Positions 50,765-60,900 are shown, counted from the stretch's first letter. The stretch: DNA of 64,000 nucleotides from JACKHA01 sp041401985 (GCA_041401985.1 JAWKTE010000017.1:23573-87572), one strand, 5' to 3'. Translations and numbers: made by a program. Notes: generated by a model from the letters alone, not told the origin.

Positions 50765-53302
50765 ATGTTCGAGCGCTTCACCGATCGAGCCCGCAAGGTC
50801 ATGGCCCTGGCCAACCAGGAGGCCCAGCGGTTCAACCACGAGTACATCGGGACCGAGCACATCCTGCTCGGGCTCGTCAAGGAGGGCTCCGGCGTCGGGG
50901 CCAACGTCCTGAAGCATCTGGACGTTGACCTGCGAAAGGTCCGCCTCGAGGTCGAGAAACTCGTCAAGGCCGGGCCCGAGATGGTCACGATGGGCAAACT
51001 GCCCCAGACCCCCCGGGCCAAGAAGGTCATCGAGTACGCCATCGAGGAAGCCCGCAGCCTCAACCACAACTACGTCGGCACCGAGCACCTGCTGCTCGGC
51101 CTGCTCCGCGAGCACGACGGCGTCGCGGCCCAGGTCCTCATGAACCTCGGGCTGAAGCTTGAGGAAGTCCGCGAGGAGGTCCTCAACCTGCTCGGGGCCG
51201 GCCAGGAGAGCGAAGAAGTCTCCGGCGGCGGCGCGATGAGCGGACCCCAAGGCGGCTCCATGGGCTCGCCCAGCGGCGGGGCCAAGGGCAAGTCCAAGAC
51301 CCCGGCCCTGGACTCCTTCGGGCGCGACCTGACCGAACTGGCGAAGGAGAGCACGCTCGACCCGGTCATCGGTCGCCAGACCGAGATCGAGCGCCTGGTC
51401 CAGGTTCTGTGCCGACGCACGAAGAACAACCCGGTCCTGCTGGGCGAGGCGGGCGTGGGCAAGACCGCGATCGTCGAGGGCCTGGCCCAGCGGATCGTCG
51501 CGGGCGACGTGCCCGAGATCCTCTACGACCGTCGCCTGGTCGTGCTCGACCTGGCGATGATGGTCGCGGGCACCAAGTACCGCGGGCAGTTCGAGGAGCG
51601 GATCAAGGCCGTCATGAACGAGGTCCGCCGCGCCAAGAACGTGATGCTGTTCATCGACGAGCTGCACACGCTGGTGGGCGCGGGCGGGGCCGAGGGCGCA
51701 ATCGACGCGTCCAACGTGCTCAAGCCCGCCCTGGCCCGCGGTGAGATCCAGTGCATCGGCGCCACCACCTTCGACGAGTACCGCAAGTACATCGAGAAGG
51801 ACGCGGCCCTGGCCCGGCGCTTCCAGGCGATCCCCGTCGATCCGCCCACGCCCGAGCAGACCGTCGAGATCATCAAGGGCCTGCGCGACAAGTACGAGGA
51901 GCACCACCGCGTCCGCATCACCGACGAGGCGATCAAGTCGGCGGTGGAACTCTCCGGGCGCTACATCACCGGCCGCGTGCAGCCGGACAAGTCGATCGAC
52001 GTGATCGACGAGGCCGGGGCGCGGGTGCGGATCCGCTCGATGACCAAGCCGCCGAACCTGGCGGACATCGAGGGCGACATCGAGCGTCTGGCGGTCGAGA
52101 AGGACGAGGCCGTCAAGGCCGCGGACTACGAGCGGGCCGCGGAACTGCGCGACAAGGCCGAGCAGCTCAAGAAGAAGAAGGAAGAGATCCAGCGCGAATG
52201 GCGCGAGAAGGCCCAGGAGGTCGGCGGCGTCGTCGATGAGGACGTCGTGGCCGAGGTCGTCTCGAAGATGACCGGCGTGCCGCTGCAGAAGCTCGAGAAG
52301 GAGGAGGCCCAGCGTCTGCTCCAGCTCGAGGCCGAACTGCACAAGAAGGTCATCAGCCAGGAGGAAGCGATCAAGGCGATCGCCAAGGCGATCCGGCGTG
52401 CGCGTGCGGGCCTGAAGGACCCGAAGCGCCCGATGGGCTCGTTCATCTTCGTGGGGCCGTCGGGCGTGGGCAAGACGCTGCTGTCCAAGGCCTTGGCCGA
52501 GTTCATGTTCGGGAGCGAGGACGCCCTGGTCCACCTGGACATGAGCGAGTACATGGAGAAGCACAACGTCAGCCGCCTGGTCGGCGCGCCCCCCGGGTAC
52601 GTCGGTTACGAGGAGGGCGGGCAGCTGACCGAGGCGATCCGCCGGAAGCCCTACGCCGTCGTCCTGATGGACGAGGTCGAGAAGGCCCACCCGGACGTGT
52701 TCAACATGCTCCTGCAGATCATGGAGGAGGGGCGCCTCACCGACTCGTTCGGACGCCACGTCGACTTCCGCAACACGGTCATGATCATGACCTCGAACAT
52801 CGGGGCCGACCTGATCAAGGGCGGCGGCGGCTTCGGCTTCCAGGTCCGCTCGGGCGAGGTCAACTACGACAACATCAAGTCGATCCTGATGAAGGAGATC
52901 GAGCGGTTCTTCCGCCCGGAGTTCATCAACCGCCTCGACGACATCATCGTGTTCCGCCCGCTGTCGAAGGAAGACCTCGTGCAGATCATCGAGTACGAGG
53001 TGGGCAAGGTCACCAACCGCCTCAAGAGCCAGGGCTTCAACCTGGAACTCGACCAGCCCGCCAAGGACTTCCTCATCGAGAAGGGGTACAACCCCGACTA
53101 CGGCGCCCGCCCGCTGCGCCGGGCCATCGGCACCTACATCGAGGACCCGCTCAGCGAGATGCTGCTGGCCGGCGAACTCCACAACAAGAGCGTGATCAAG
53201 GTCTCGCGGCACGAGGGCGAGGACAAACTGGCCTTCAACCCCATCGCCGCCCCACCGGCGACCGACGGCGAGGCGGTCAAGGCCGCGGCGGGATCGACCT
53301 GA
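50765..53302 (+). CDS. clpC: ATP-dependent Clp protease ATP-binding subunit ClpC
   Basis: 845 residues from ATG 50765 ([20 protein letters not shown]), with GGAGGGAAG 4 nt upstream. A double Clp-N domain (about 1-145) contains the paired [13 protein letters not shown] and [13 protein letters not shown] repeats. AAA+ module 1 has Walker A GEAGVGKT (about 227), then a UVR-like middle segment ([20 protein letters not shown], about 442-475), then AAA+ module 2 with GPSGVGKT (about 565) and a C-terminal D2-small domain. The UVR motif marks it as ClpC, not ClpA/B. It unfolds substrates for ClpP, which is not in the window. A strong hairpin terminator follows. Confidence 0.95.
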   Translation: MFERFTDRARKVMALANQEAQRFNHEYIGTEHILLGLVKEGSGVGANVLKHLDVDLRKVRLEVEKLVKAGPEMVTMGKLPQTPRAKKVIEYAIEEARSLNHNYVGTEHLLLGLLREHDGVAAQVLMNLGLKLEEVREEVLNLLGAGQESEEVSGGGAMSGPQGGSMGSPSGGAKGKSKTPALDSFGRDLTELAKESTLDPVIGRQTEIERLVQVLCRRTKNNPVLLGEAGVGKTAIVEGLAQRIVAGDVPEILYDRRLVVLDLAMMVAGTKYRGQFEERIKAVMNEVRRAKNVMLFIDELHTLVGAGGAEGAIDASNVLKPALARGEIQCIGATTFDEYRKYIEKDAALARRFQAIPVDPPTPEQTVEIIKGLRDKYEEHHRVRITDEAIKSAVELSGRYITGRVQPDKSIDVIDEAGARVRIRSMTKPPNLADIEGDIERLAVEKDEAVKAADYERAAELRDKAEQLKKKKEEIQREWREKAQEVGGVVDEDVVAEVVSKMTGVPLQKLEKEEAQRLLQLEAELHKKVISQEEAIKAIAKAIRRARAGLKDPKRPMGSFIFVGPSGVGKTLLSKALAEFMFGSEDALVHLDMSEYMEKHNVSRLVGAPPGYVGYEEGGQLTEAIRRKPYAVVLMDEVEKAHPDVFNMLLQIMEEGRLTDSFGRHVDFRNTVMIMTSNIGADLIKGGGGFGFQVRSGEVNYDNIKSILMKEIERFFRPEFINRLDDIIVFRPLSKEDLVQIIEYEVGKVTNRLKSQGFNLELDQPAKDFLIEKGYNPDYGARPLRRAIGTYIEDPLSEMLLAGELHNKSVIKVSRHEGEDKLAFNPIAAPPATDGEAVKAAAGST

Positions 53303-53305
53303 GCG

Positions 53306-53358
53306 GACGAGCGACGCCGTGACCAAGTGACGGAGTGACCAAGTGACGGAGTGACGAA
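53306..53358. repeat. GTGACGNA octamer tract after clpC
   Basis: Tandem 8-bp units (GTGACCAA, GTGACGGA) start 4 bp after the clpC stop and run into the terminator hairpin. It is the same family as 33520-33550 (opposite orientation). Confidence 0.8.
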
Positions 53359-53391
53359 GGGGCGGGCCGATTCGGCCCGCCCCTTCTTCTT
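53357..53391 (+). terminator. Intrinsic terminator of clpC
   Basis: A 13-bp perfect stem (AAGGGGCGGGCCG / CGGCCCGCCCCTT) with a 3-nt loop is followed by CTTCTTCTT. It is built like the terminator at 57587, which is also followed by CTTCTTC on its transcribed strand. Confidence 0.85.
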
Positions 53392-53486
53392 CGCGTCGTT
53401 GGGCTTCGCGTGAATCGTGCTTCGAAGGCCGGAGGCGCGACGCCGATCCGTGCGCCGCCGCCCCTCCTTCCCCCGCATCCTGCCTT

Positions 53487-53515
53487 CCTCTGCGCCCTCA
53501 GTGTCTGTGGTGAGT
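53487..53515. repeat. CTCTGTGN-type octamer tract
   Basis: A degenerate copy (CCTCTGCG, CCCTCAGT, GTCTGTGG) lies in the convergent space between clpC and flgH, outside any gene. Confidence 0.6.
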
Positions 53516-53549
53516 CCGCTCCGCCGTCTGGGTGCGGACACGGGAAACA

Positions 53550-54281
53550 TCAGAAGTCGAAGATGCCCTCGAACATCCGCGTGATCCAGCCCTTGCGGGC
53601 CGCCTCGCGGACCTCGCCCTCGTTGACGATCGACACCGTCAGGTTCGCGACCTGCGTCGAGAGCACCGTGTTGGCAGTGGTCACGTCCTCCTGGCGGCAC
53701 ACGCCCGCGAGCACGTACTCCTGGAACTCGCCGTTGTGCTCGATCCGCTTGCGGGCCTGGAGCACCAGCGTGCCGTTGGGCTTGACGTCGATGATCTCGG
53801 CGGTGATGCGTGTCGAGAGGCGGTCGGTGCGCTCGAAGTCGCCCTCGCCCTGGAAGTCGTTGGAGAGGTTGGTGCCGATCAGGGCCTGGTTCGAGAGGTT
53901 GCCCTGGCGGAGGCGGAGTTCGAGGAGTTCCATCGGGTCGAGCATCGCGGTGATGCGTCCGTCGGAAGTGGACTCCTGCTCGGTGTCGAGCGACTCGCTG
54001 CTTGTCGAGCGCGACGTCTCCTCGATGATGATCGTGACCAGATCGTGGACCTGGTACTGCCGCGGCTCGGGCGGCTGGACCAGGATCAGGCTGTAGCCCT
54101 GCAGCGTGTCCGCCGCGCCGGCGCCCGACGTGTTGGCCCCCGCCGGCTGCGTGAACAGGCTCTGGGCCGAGGCGATCGGGGTGAGGGCCAGCGCGAGGCC
54201 GGCGGCGCCGGCGAGCGTGTGCCGCACGCGCGGGGCGGGAAAGGCCGCTGGGAAGGAAGCGTGTCGGCGGGGCTGCGTCAT
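53550..54281 (-). CDS. flgH: Flagellar L-ring protein FlgH
   Basis: 243 residues from ATG 54281, overlapping the flgA stop by 4 bp. A signal peptide (TLAGAAGLALALTPIASAQS) precedes the conserved FlgH body: YQVHDLVTIIIEETSRSTSS, GEGDFERTDRLSTRITAEII, NGTLVLQARKRIEHNGEFQE, then TANTVLSTQVANLTVSIVNE. It forms the outer-membrane ring around the flagellar rod. Most FlgH proteins are lipoproteins with a Cys after the signal peptide; none is present here (ASAQSLFTQ), so anchoring must differ. The usual downstream partner flgI is absent; clpC faces this gene instead. Confidence 0.93.
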   Translation of the reverse strand: MTQPRRHASFPAAFPAPRVRHTLAGAAGLALALTPIASAQSLFTQPAGANTSGAGAADTLQGYSLILVQPPEPRQYQVHDLVTIIIEETSRSTSSESLDTEQESTSDGRITAMLDPMELLELRLRQGNLSNQALIGTNLSNDFQGEGDFERTDRLSTRITAEIIDVKPNGTLVLQARKRIEHNGEFQEYVLAGVCRQEDVTTANTVLSTQVANLTVSIVNEGEVREAARKGWITRMFEGIFDF

Positions 54282-55597
54282 GGGCGGTGGCTCCCGAGGG
54301 GTTCGATCGTGATGGCCGGGGCTGGCGAGATGCCTCGCGGTGGGACCGCGGCGGGATCGAGCGGCTCGATCGTGAAGCGCGGGCGGGGTGATGAAGACGG
54401 ATCGTCGATGGCTGGTGCGACAGCCGTAGGCGGCACGGCGTCGGTTTGCTCGTCGCGTCCTTCGACGACCACGCCCACGCCCCGGGCCGCGACCCGGACG
54501 AGCAGTTCGCGGTCATCACGGGAGCGGGCGTCGCGGGCCGCGCGCGACAGCAGCGTGCAGCGGATCACGTCGCCCTCGCGCCCGTCTTCCAGGGCCCGGA
54601 CGGGCAGTTGCAGGGCGATCGCGCCGCTGACCGAGTGGGCCGTGAGTTCCTCGTTCCGCGCGACCAGGATCGGCGTCTCGACATCGCGCCGTGTGATGGG
54701 CGTGCCCGCGGCCACACGCCCGCGAACGACCATGCCGACCGCCTCGTCCGGGCCGATGGGCACGATGTCCGGGGCGATCCAGCGGGTGTCGGGCTGGACG
54801 TGGGCTTCCGTGAGCGCGACGCCGCGGGCCAGCGTGGAGGTGGCGACCGCGACGTGGCGACGGACCAGCACGCCGACGCGGACCTGCTCGGCCCGCAGGA
54901 TCTGGTCGCGCTCGTAGATGGTGATCCGCAGCGGCATCCGCTCGGAGAAGCCGGTGGGCTGGGCGTCGACGGTGCGCCCGATCGCGGACATGGCCAGCAG
55001 CGCGGTGTCGCGGTCGTCGAACTCGAGTCGCAGGTCGGCCACGGTGCAGCCCAGGGCCGCGGCCAGGCGGTGTTCGACGACGGCGCGGACGGTTGTGGGG
55101 TCGGTGGGGGGCGCGGGCGTCGCGTGCCCGTCGCCAGTAGTGAGCGGGGCGGCGTCGGCCGTTGTCGAGACGGAACGCACGCGGCACGCCGAGCCGCTCA
55201 TCGCGATGTGCCCCCACACGGGACGGGCCTGCGCATCGATCGCGGCCCGGACGGCGTCCAGGTCCAGCGTCGCCCACGACGCCGAGGCGGTTTCGAGGAT
55301 GACCACGCCGGCGAGCGCCTCGGCCGGTGGGCCGGAGAGGTCGGCGATATCGGCGAGCGTGACGGGGCCGTTGCCCTCGACGCGGACAGCCGGGCGCAGG
55401 GTGATCTGGCCGGTGTGCTGGGCTGCTTGCTGGGCGGCCGCGGGGGACGAAACGCAGTGACTCACCACAGAGACACAGAGGGCACAGAGGAAGGCAAAGG
55501 CGCGTGGTGTTGAAGCCCGTGGCGAATGAGGCCCGGCGGATCCGGTTCCCCACGCCACCCCAGCCGTCTCCGTGTTCTCCGTGCCTCCGTGGTTCAT
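54278..55597 (-). CDS. flgA: Flagellar P-ring assembly chaperone FlgA, with repeat-derived signal peptide
   Basis: 439 residues if it starts at ATG 55597, which is longer than usual. The conserved part is the C-terminal SAF-like FlgA domain (VLVRRHVAVATSTLARGVAL, then TPITRRDVETPILVARNEEL and AARDARSRDDRELLVRVAAR). The first 15 residues (MNHGGTENTETAGVA) are the translation of a CTCCGTGN octamer tract, and the signal-peptide core FAFLCALCVSVVSHCV is the translation of a CTCTGTGN octamer tract; cleavage is likely after SSPAAA. Initiation might instead be at an internal GTG near 55558. FlgA assists P-ring (FlgI) assembly in the periplasm. It is 41 bp downstream of flgG and coupled to flgH. Confidence 0.88.
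   Translation of the reverse strand: MNHGGTENTETAGVAWGTGSAGPHSPRASTPRAFAFLCALCVSVVSHCVSSPAAAQQAAQHTGQITLRPAVRVEGNGPVTLADIADLSGPPAEALAGVVILETASASWATLDLDAVRAAIDAQARPVWGHIAMSGSACRVRSVSTTADAAPLTTGDGHATPAPPTDPTTVRAVVEHRLAAALGCTVADLRLEFDDRDTALLAMSAIGRTVDAQPTGFSERMPLRITIYERDQILRAEQVRVGVLVRRHVAVATSTLARGVALTEAHVQPDTRWIAPDIVPIGPDEAVGMVVRGRVAAGTPITRRDVETPILVARNEELTAHSVSGAIALQLPVRALEDGREGDVIRCTLLSRAARDARSRDDRELLVRVAARGVGVVVEGRDEQTDAVPPTAVAPAIDDPSSSPRPRFTIEPLDPAAVPPRGISPAPAITIEPLGSHRP
55464..55596. repeat. Inverted pair of octamer tracts at the 5' end of flgA
   Basis: 55464-55490 (CACAGAGN units) and 55566-55596 (CTCCGTGN units) are imperfect inverted copies about 75 bp apart, the same layout as 34394-34513. 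Both lie inside the flgA reading frame if it starts at 55597. Confidence 0.75.
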
Positions 55598-55638
55598 CCG
55601 GTCCTCCAGCGACCGGCGACGCGATCAGGTCAGATGGC

Positions 55639-56442
55639 TTACTGCCTCAACTGCGCCACCGCCCGCAGCGTCTCGTCCGCCGTGCGGATGGTCTGGCTGT
55701 TGAACTCGAAGGCCCGCTGCGTGCGGATCAGTTCGATCAGTTCACGCGTCGGGTCCACGTTCGACGCCTCGAGGTAGCCCTGGATCAGGCTGCCGCGGCT
55801 CTCGGTCCCCGGCTCGCCCGTGATCGCCGGCCCGCTGGCGGCCGACTCGAAGAACAGGTTCTCGCCCTCCTGGGTCAGCCCCGCCGGGTTCACGAACACC
55901 GCGGTCTCGATCTGCCCGATCTCCTGCGGCTGCTGCTGGCCCTGCAGGCGCACGAACACCCGCCCGGTCGCGTCGATCCCGATGCTCTCGGCGTCCGACG
56001 GCACGGTGATGTTCGGCTCCAGCCGGCGTCCCTGGTCGGTCGCCAGCACGATCTCGCCGTCGGCGTTGAGGGTGAAGTTGCCGGCCCGCGTGTAGGCCAC
56101 GCCGCCGGGGGCCTCGTCGACCGCAACCTGGAAGAATCCGGACCCGTCGATCATCACGTCGAGTTCCTGCTCGGTGGCGATGGGCGAGCCCTGGGTGAAC
56201 GACACCTGCGTCCCGCTGGACTGCACGCCCAGGCCCACGTACAGCCCGGTCGGGCGCTGGTCGCCCGAGGCGTTCTCGACCCCCGGCTGGGCCCGCTCGA
56301 TGTACAGCAGGTCCTGGAAGTTGACGCGGCTGGCCTTGAACCCGGCGGTGTTGATGTTCGCCAGGTTGTTGGCCGTCACGTCTAGGCGCGTGTTCAGCGC
56401 GGTAAGGGCGGTGGATGCCGACTGGAGCGCAAGGCTTGCCAT
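55639..56442 (-). CDS. flgG: Flagellar distal rod protein FlgG
   Basis: 267 residues. The N-terminal flagellar rod signature (ALNTRLDVTANNLANINTAG) and the C-terminal partner (GYLEASNVDPTRELIELIRT, then QRAFEFNSQTIRTADETL) are intact. The middle has the D1 region GSGFFQVAVDEAPGGVAYTR with the AGNFTLNADGEIV pattern. It forms the distal rod of the flagellum. It heads flgG-flgA-flgH; flgF is not upstream, where a methyltransferase gene ends 45 bp away. Confidence 0.95.
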   Translation of the reverse strand: MASLALQSASTALTALNTRLDVTANNLANINTAGFKASRVNFQDLLYIERAQPGVENASGDQRPTGLYVGLGVQSSGTQVSFTQGSPIATEQELDVMIDGSGFFQVAVDEAPGGVAYTRAGNFTLNADGEIVLATDQGRRLEPNITVPSDAESIGIDATGRVFVRLQGQQQPQEIGQIETAVFVNPAGLTQEGENLFFESAASGPAITGEPGTESRGSLIQGYLEASNVDPTRELIELIRTQRAFEFNSQTIRTADETLRAVAQLRQ

Positions 56443-56487
56443 GGGGAGGGTCTCGCTGGTCGGGCCGGGCCGGCCTCGATTGACCAG

Positions 56488-57327
56488 TCACAACCCGCGT
56501 GCCGCGCTTGCCCGCAGCACGAACACCCCATACCCCGGCGGCGCGAGCGCCAGGTCCTCGCCCTGCTCGTCCACCACCGCCTCGATCCGCAGGGGCGACC
56601 GGGCCGCCAGCGACCGCCACTGGGCCAGGTCGTAGGCCCGCAGGCTGTAGGTCGAGTCGATCTCGCGCACGCCGCGCGGCGTGAAGATCGTCATGTGGCT
56701 GATGACCCGCTCGCTCCGCGCGTCGGCGCCCCCGCCCGCTCCGCCGCCAGCGCGACCGGGCGCGGGCAGATACTGCACGACCTGCCTCACGCGGCACGTC
56801 CCGCGGGCCCCCTCCCACACGTCCTCGCTCGGCTCCTCGACGCCGTAGGCCGTGATGCTCAGCCCGACCGCGTAGAACCCGCCGGGGCGGAGCACGCGGG
56901 CGACCTGCCCGAAGTGCGCGAGCATGGCCCGGTCGGTCTGGAGGTGGCGGAGCGAGTTGATGGGCGTGAAGGCCACGTCGACCGAGGCGGGAGGGAGGTG
57001 GTCCGCGAAGGTCTCGAAGTCGCCCTGGAAGACGCGGGCGAGCGGGCCGAACCGCTCCAGCCGCCGCGCGGCGTACTCAACCATCACGCCCTCGCGGTCG
57101 AACCCGATGGCCCGGTGCCCGCGCGAGGCCAGCACGCGGAGATAGCGCCCGGTGCCGCAGGCGGGCTCGAGGAATGTGAGCGTGCGCGTGGCCCGCTGGC
57201 GTTTGGACCTGGGGACGAAGCGACGGCACAGGGCCAGCAGAGCGTCGACCTCCGCCGCAGTGCCGGGCGTGTGCAGGATGTCGTAGATGGCGGGGTCGGC
57301 GTAGAAGTCCTGCTGGGCGGGGGGCAT
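56488..57327 (-). CDS. Class I SAM-dependent methyltransferase
   Basis: 279 residues from ATG 57327 (MPPAQQDFYADPAIYDILHT); a longer frame runs into repeat DNA. Motif I is FLEPACGTGRYLRVLASRGH, followed by AIGFDREGVMVEYAARRLER (acidic end of beta-2), VDVAFTPINSLRHL (motif post-II/IV) and VLRPGGFYAVGL. A Gly/Ala linker (about 210-220) precedes a C-terminal beta part. The substrate is unknown; the shape is that of small-molecule or protein methyltransferases of the Methyltransf_25 kind. It may be co-transcribed with flgG. TACCAT lies 6 nt upstream, so a leaderless mRNA is predicted. Confidence 0.85.
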   Translation of the reverse strand: MPPAQQDFYADPAIYDILHTPGTAAEVDALLALCRRFVPRSKRQRATRTLTFLEPACGTGRYLRVLASRGHRAIGFDREGVMVEYAARRLERFGPLARVFQGDFETFADHLPPASVDVAFTPINSLRHLQTDRAMLAHFGQVARVLRPGGFYAVGLSITAYGVEEPSEDVWEGARGTCRVRQVVQYLPAPGRAGGGAGGGADARSERVISHMTIFTPRGVREIDSTYSLRAYDLAQWRSLAARSPLRIEAVVDEQGEDLALAPPGYGVFVLRASAARGL

Positions 57328-57333
57328 CGGGCG

Positions 57334-57362
57334 ATGGTATTGGCTCGGGGCACACTGGTCAG
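57334..57362 (-). promoter_or_regulatory. Candidate promoter CTGACC-N17-TACCAT, leaderless
   Basis: On the minus strand TACCAT (57334-57339) ends 6 nt before ATG 57327, with CTGACC (57357-57362; 4/6 match to TTGACA) at 17-bp spacing. Confidence 0.5.
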
Positions 57363-57392
57363 TGGTTGAGGGCGGCCGAGGGTGCGCGCAAG

Positions 57393-57561
57393 GGGTGGCA
57401 CGCCCACGCCCCTTTCTGGAAGCGCACGAACTCACCTCGCGCATCGCGGGGCGCGGGCGTGGCGGACGGCCGTGTGGGTTCAGACTCTCGCCACGCCCGC
57501 CCCCGCGTGACGCACACGGCGTTGGGCACAGGCGTCGGGGCGGGGCGTGGGCGTGCCACCC
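57393..57561. repeat. 169-bp element with 20-bp perfect terminal inverted repeats
   Basis: 57393-57412 (GGGTGGCACGCCCACGCCCC) and 57542-57561 are perfect reverse complements. Inside is a second inverted pair (GGGCGTGGCG / CGCCACGCCC). No open frame of note lies in it. The structure fits a miniature palindromic element with no coding capacity. Confidence 0.75.
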
Positions 57562-57586
57562 TTCCGATACTGGCTGGGCGAAGAAG

Positions 57587-57617
57587 AAAGGGAGCGGGCG
57601 ATTGGCCCGCTCCCTTT
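57587..57617 (-). terminator. Intrinsic terminator of the secreted protease gene
   Basis: A 13-bp perfect stem (AAAGGGAGCGGGC / GCCCGCTCCCTTT) with a 5-nt loop is followed on the minus strand by TTTCTTCTTC. It lies 100 bp after the protease stop codon. Confidence 0.85.
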
Positions 57618-57717
57618 GTGGGAATCACAGATTCAAGAGGGTTCGTAGCGGGAAGGAGAAGGTAGGGGTGGTAGGGAGTCCGGCTCGGAGAGCCGGCCCA
57701 CCTTGGCGTGGGCCTGC

Positions 57718-60700
57718 TTAGCAGCCGGCCGCGAAGATCGCCAGGTAGTAGAAGAAGTCGTCGTTGTTGATCACGCCGTTCGGCACGCCGTAGCCGGGCA
57801 TGCCGGGGATCGCGCCGGTGGTCAGGTCGGCGACGGCCACGTTGCCGGCGGCGAACTGGGCCAGGTAGTAGAAGAAGTCGTCGTTGTTGAGAACGCCGTT
57901 GGGCACGCCGTAGCCGGGCACGCCGGGAATGGCGCCCGTGGTCAGATCGGCCGGGCAGCCGCCCTGGACGGGCAGGCGACCGGTGATGACCACATCGTCG
58001 ATGTTCCACCCGCCGAACACGACAGACGAATCCGTCGTGCCCATCGTCCAGCGGATCATCGCGTCGGACGCGCCGCTCAGCAGCGAGTCGATGTCGAACG
58101 ACTGCAGCGACCACGAGCCCTCGTTGATGGTGGTCTCAACCGGGTTCTCCCAGATGTTGGTGAACCCAAGGCTGCCCGAGGCGACCTGCACACGGGCGTG
58201 GTCGTACTGCGCACGCTCCACCCCCAGCCAGCGCTGGAAAGACAGGTTGAGATCGGCGTAGCCCGACAGGTCCAGCGGCGTCGTGGTCAGGTTGAACTCG
58301 GGCATGTTGTTCAGATAGTCGCCCGCGAGGTTGTAGCCGTACACGTTCAGGCCCGTGAAGCCCGAGGTCGGATCGGCGTTGCCCGAGCCGAGGCCCTGCG
58401 GCTGGCCGAAGGCCCACTCGCCCTCGGTCGTCCAGCCCGGGTTGGTGTCCATGTTGAACTCGTAGATGGTGACCAGTTCGCCCAGGCCGAGCGAGACGGT
58501 CGCGTTGGCCGACTGGAGCACATCGGTGACGTAGTACGCGAAGTCGGTCGAGCCCAGGGCGCCCGAAGGGGCGGTGTAGCGGACGGTGTCGCCGCTGGCC
58601 GCCAGCGTGTAGGGCGCGCTGGTGATGGCCCCGGCGTTGGGGTCGCTCAGCGAGCCGATCGAGGGCAGCGTCGCGATGGTGTAGGTCAGCGGGCCGGCGC
58701 CGGCGGTCACGCCGTCGAGGGCGATGCTGACCGGGGCCGTCGTCGTGGCCTCGGCGGCGACGTTGTACGCCACCGGCGGGCACGGGCTGGCGGAGATGCC
58801 GATCTGCAGCTGGACGTTGTCCAGCGTGCCGATGTCGATGCCCGCCAGATCGCGGACGGTGATCGTCCAGGTGCCGGCGCTGATCTGGCCGTTGAAGTCG
58901 GCCAGCATGCCGGGGCCGTCCGGCGGGTAGGTGCCGGTGTCGTCATAGAGCTTGTTGATGTTCTCCGCGGTGCCGCCCGTGCGGTCGTGCAGGCGGACGA
59001 CGGTGCCCAGCGGCGAGATCAGTTCGACCTCGAGGTCGCCGATGAACGTGTGGGTGATGTCGATTTGGCAGTTCACGTCGGCGATGCAGTAGGCGTCGAG
59101 CACCTCGACGGTGGCGAAGATGCCGTTGGGATCGTTGTCCGGGATCGCGATGGGCAATCCGCCGGCGTTGAAGACCAGGCGCCCGACGTCGAGTGTCACG
59201 GTGCGGGTCGTCGAACCCGTGCCGCCGCCGAGGTCATCGATCGAGACCGTGGCGGTGTGGATGCCCGGGGGCAGGCTGGCGGCCGAGGAGTTGATCGACA
59301 CCGTGAACGCCGCGAGCGAGCCCTGGCTGGGCAGGCTCATGGTCACGGGCGAGGCCGAGCCGTTGATCGAGACCCACGCCTGGTCGGCCGAGGCTTCCAC
59401 CATGGTGGCGGTGGGGCGGGTCGAGGCGGCGGTGTAGGTCTGCGTCGAGGTGAAGGGGCCGCCGATCGGGCCGGAAGCCTGCAGACCCTCGGCCGGGGTG
59501 ACGGCGATGCCGGTGGTCCCGTTCTCGAGGATGTGGGTCCGCGTGGCGGTGCGCGAGTTGGTCACGTCGACGAACTCGATCGTGGTCATATAGAACCCGG
59601 CGGGCAGGCCGGAGGCCGCCGGCGCCAGGGCGGCCATGACGTTGAAGTTCCCGCCGGCCGGGAGCGAGCCGGTGATCGTGCCCGCGCCGCCGTTGAGGGT
59701 CATCGGGGCGGTGCCGCCCGCGGCGAAGCGGACCTCGTAGTTGATCGCACCGCTCGTGGGATTCGAGAGCGTGTAGAACGTCGGATCGTTGGTGAACGGC
59801 CCGCCGACGACGCCGATGTGCGTCGCGCCGGCGCCCGGGTTCACGACCAGGCCGAGTTCGGGGATGGAGCCCGCGAACGTGGTGGCCTTCGAGATCTCCT
59901 CGAAACCGGGGCAGCCGGTGTCCGGGCAGACGTTGGACTGCACGCACGAGCCGAACGACCAGTCCGGGTTGCCGCGGACGAGGATGCCCTCGATCACGCC
60001 GGTGTTCCCGTTGATGACCATCGAGCCCGAGTTGCCGCCGTAGGCGTCGACGTTGGCGGTGAAGAAGCCCTGGCCGGGGTTGACGCCCTGGACCTGGCCG
60101 CCGTCCTCGATCTTCTTGGGCAGACCCCACGGGTGCCCGATCATGATGAGCGGATCGCCCGCGGCCGGCTCGCCCGAGCGGCGCACGGGCAGCGGCGTGC
60201 GACCGACGACCGGGCGGTCGACGCGCGACACGCAGTAGTCAAGGTCGCCGCCCAGGGCGCGGTCGACGATCTGCGTGACGATGTACACGTTGTCGGCCGG
60301 GATCACCGTGTCCGGGCCGATGGTGGCGCTCTGCTGATCGAACCCGAAGATGTACGCGACCTGGCCCTCATCGCCGGGCCCGACGCAGTGCCCGGCGGTG
60401 GCGATCAGGTCCGTCCCGACCAGGAACGACGAGCAGAAGCCCAGCTCCAACTGGCCGCGGAACGGCTCGGTCGGGCACACCGTCGTGCCGCCGACGGTCG
60501 TCCACGCGAACGCCGAGAGCGAGTAGGTGTTGTTGCCGGGGTTGAAGGTGATGTCGCCGACGTCAACGACGATGGCGCACGCCTGCTGCAGGCTCATGTA
60601 GAAGGCGTTGCCCGCGATCTCGTAGACGTCCTTGCGGTCGTCGTTGCCGTAGATGACGTCGGGTCCGCCGGTCGTGTTGATGACCGTCGGGGGCTCGAAC

Positions 60701-60900
60701 TCGCCGGCCGGCGAGTGGCGCGTCTGGCGCATCACGCTCATCATCTCGAACAGGCGGGCCTGGGCCGCCCACACCTCGGGCTTGGCCTCGATCCCCGTCT
60801 CGTCCGGCTTGGGCAGCTCGGACAACTGGGCCAGCGCGGGCCCGCCCAGCAAGGCAAGCCCGAGCCCGGCCAGGGCGATGTGATGACGTGCGCGATGCAT
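57718..60900 (-). CDS. Secreted trypsin-like serine protease with P-domain and GC-type dockerin-like C-terminus
   Basis: 1060 residues from ATG 60900 (AGGAG Shine-Dalgarno). The signal peptide is [20 protein letters not shown]...ALA. The trypsin-like domain covers about 95-345, with catalytic His in LIATAGHC (about 168), Asp in GDLDYCVSR (about 221) and Ser in [10 protein letters not shown] (about 290), plus several Cys. BACON/Ig-like sandwiches follow (about 350-570), then a proprotein-convertase P-domain (about 575-705; [20 protein letters not shown], then [19 protein letters not shown]), another sandwich and a MAM/jelly-roll-like module. The last 80 residues are a tandem repeat beginning GCPADL and ending FAAGC, each unit [10 protein letters not shown](V)..[14 protein letters not shown]. 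It is secreted and probably retained at the surface by this terminus. Confidence 0.92.
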   Translation of the reverse strand: MHRARHHIALAGLGLALLGGPALAQLSELPKPDETGIEAKPEVWAAQARLFEMMSVMRQTRHSPAGEFEPPTVINTTGGPDVIYGNDDRKDVYEIAGNAFYMSLQQACAIVVDVGDITFNPGNNTYSLSAFAWTTVGGTTVCPTEPFRGQLELGFCSSFLVGTDLIATAGHCVGPGDEGQVAYIFGFDQQSATIGPDTVIPADNVYIVTQIVDRALGGDLDYCVSRVDRPVVGRTPLPVRRSGEPAAGDPLIMIGHPWGLPKKIEDGGQVQGVNPGQGFFTANVDAYGGNSGSMVINGNTGVIEGILVRGNPDWSFGSCVQSNVCPDTGCPGFEEISKATTFAGSIPELGLVVNPGAGATHIGVVGGPFTNDPTFYTLSNPTSGAINYEVRFAAGGTAPMTLNGGAGTITGSLPAGGNFNVMAALAPAASGLPAGFYMTTIEFVDVTNSRTATRTHILENGTTGIAVTPAEGLQASGPIGGPFTSTQTYTAASTRPTATMVEASADQAWVSINGSASPVTMSLPSQGSLAAFTVSINSSAASLPPGIHTATVSIDDLGGGTGSTTRTVTLDVGRLVFNAGGLPIAIPDNDPNGIFATVEVLDAYCIADVNCQIDITHTFIGDLEVELISPLGTVVRLHDRTGGTAENINKLYDDTGTYPPDGPGMLADFNGQISAGTWTITVRDLAGIDIGTLDNVQLQIGISASPCPPVAYNVAAEATTTAPVSIALDGVTAGAGPLTYTIATLPSIGSLSDPNAGAITSAPYTLAASGDTVRYTAPSGALGSTDFAYYVTDVLQSANATVSLGLGELVTIYEFNMDTNPGWTTEGEWAFGQPQGLGSGNADPTSGFTGLNVYGYNLAGDYLNNMPEFNLTTTPLDLSGYADLNLSFQRWLGVERAQYDHARVQVASGSLGFTNIWENPVETTINEGSWSLQSFDIDSLLSGASDAMIRWTMGTTDSSVVFGGWNIDDVVITGRLPVQGGCPADLTTGAIPGVPGYGVPNGVLNNDDFFYYLAQFAAGNVAVADLTTGAIPGMPGYGVPNGVINNDDFFYYLAIFAAGC

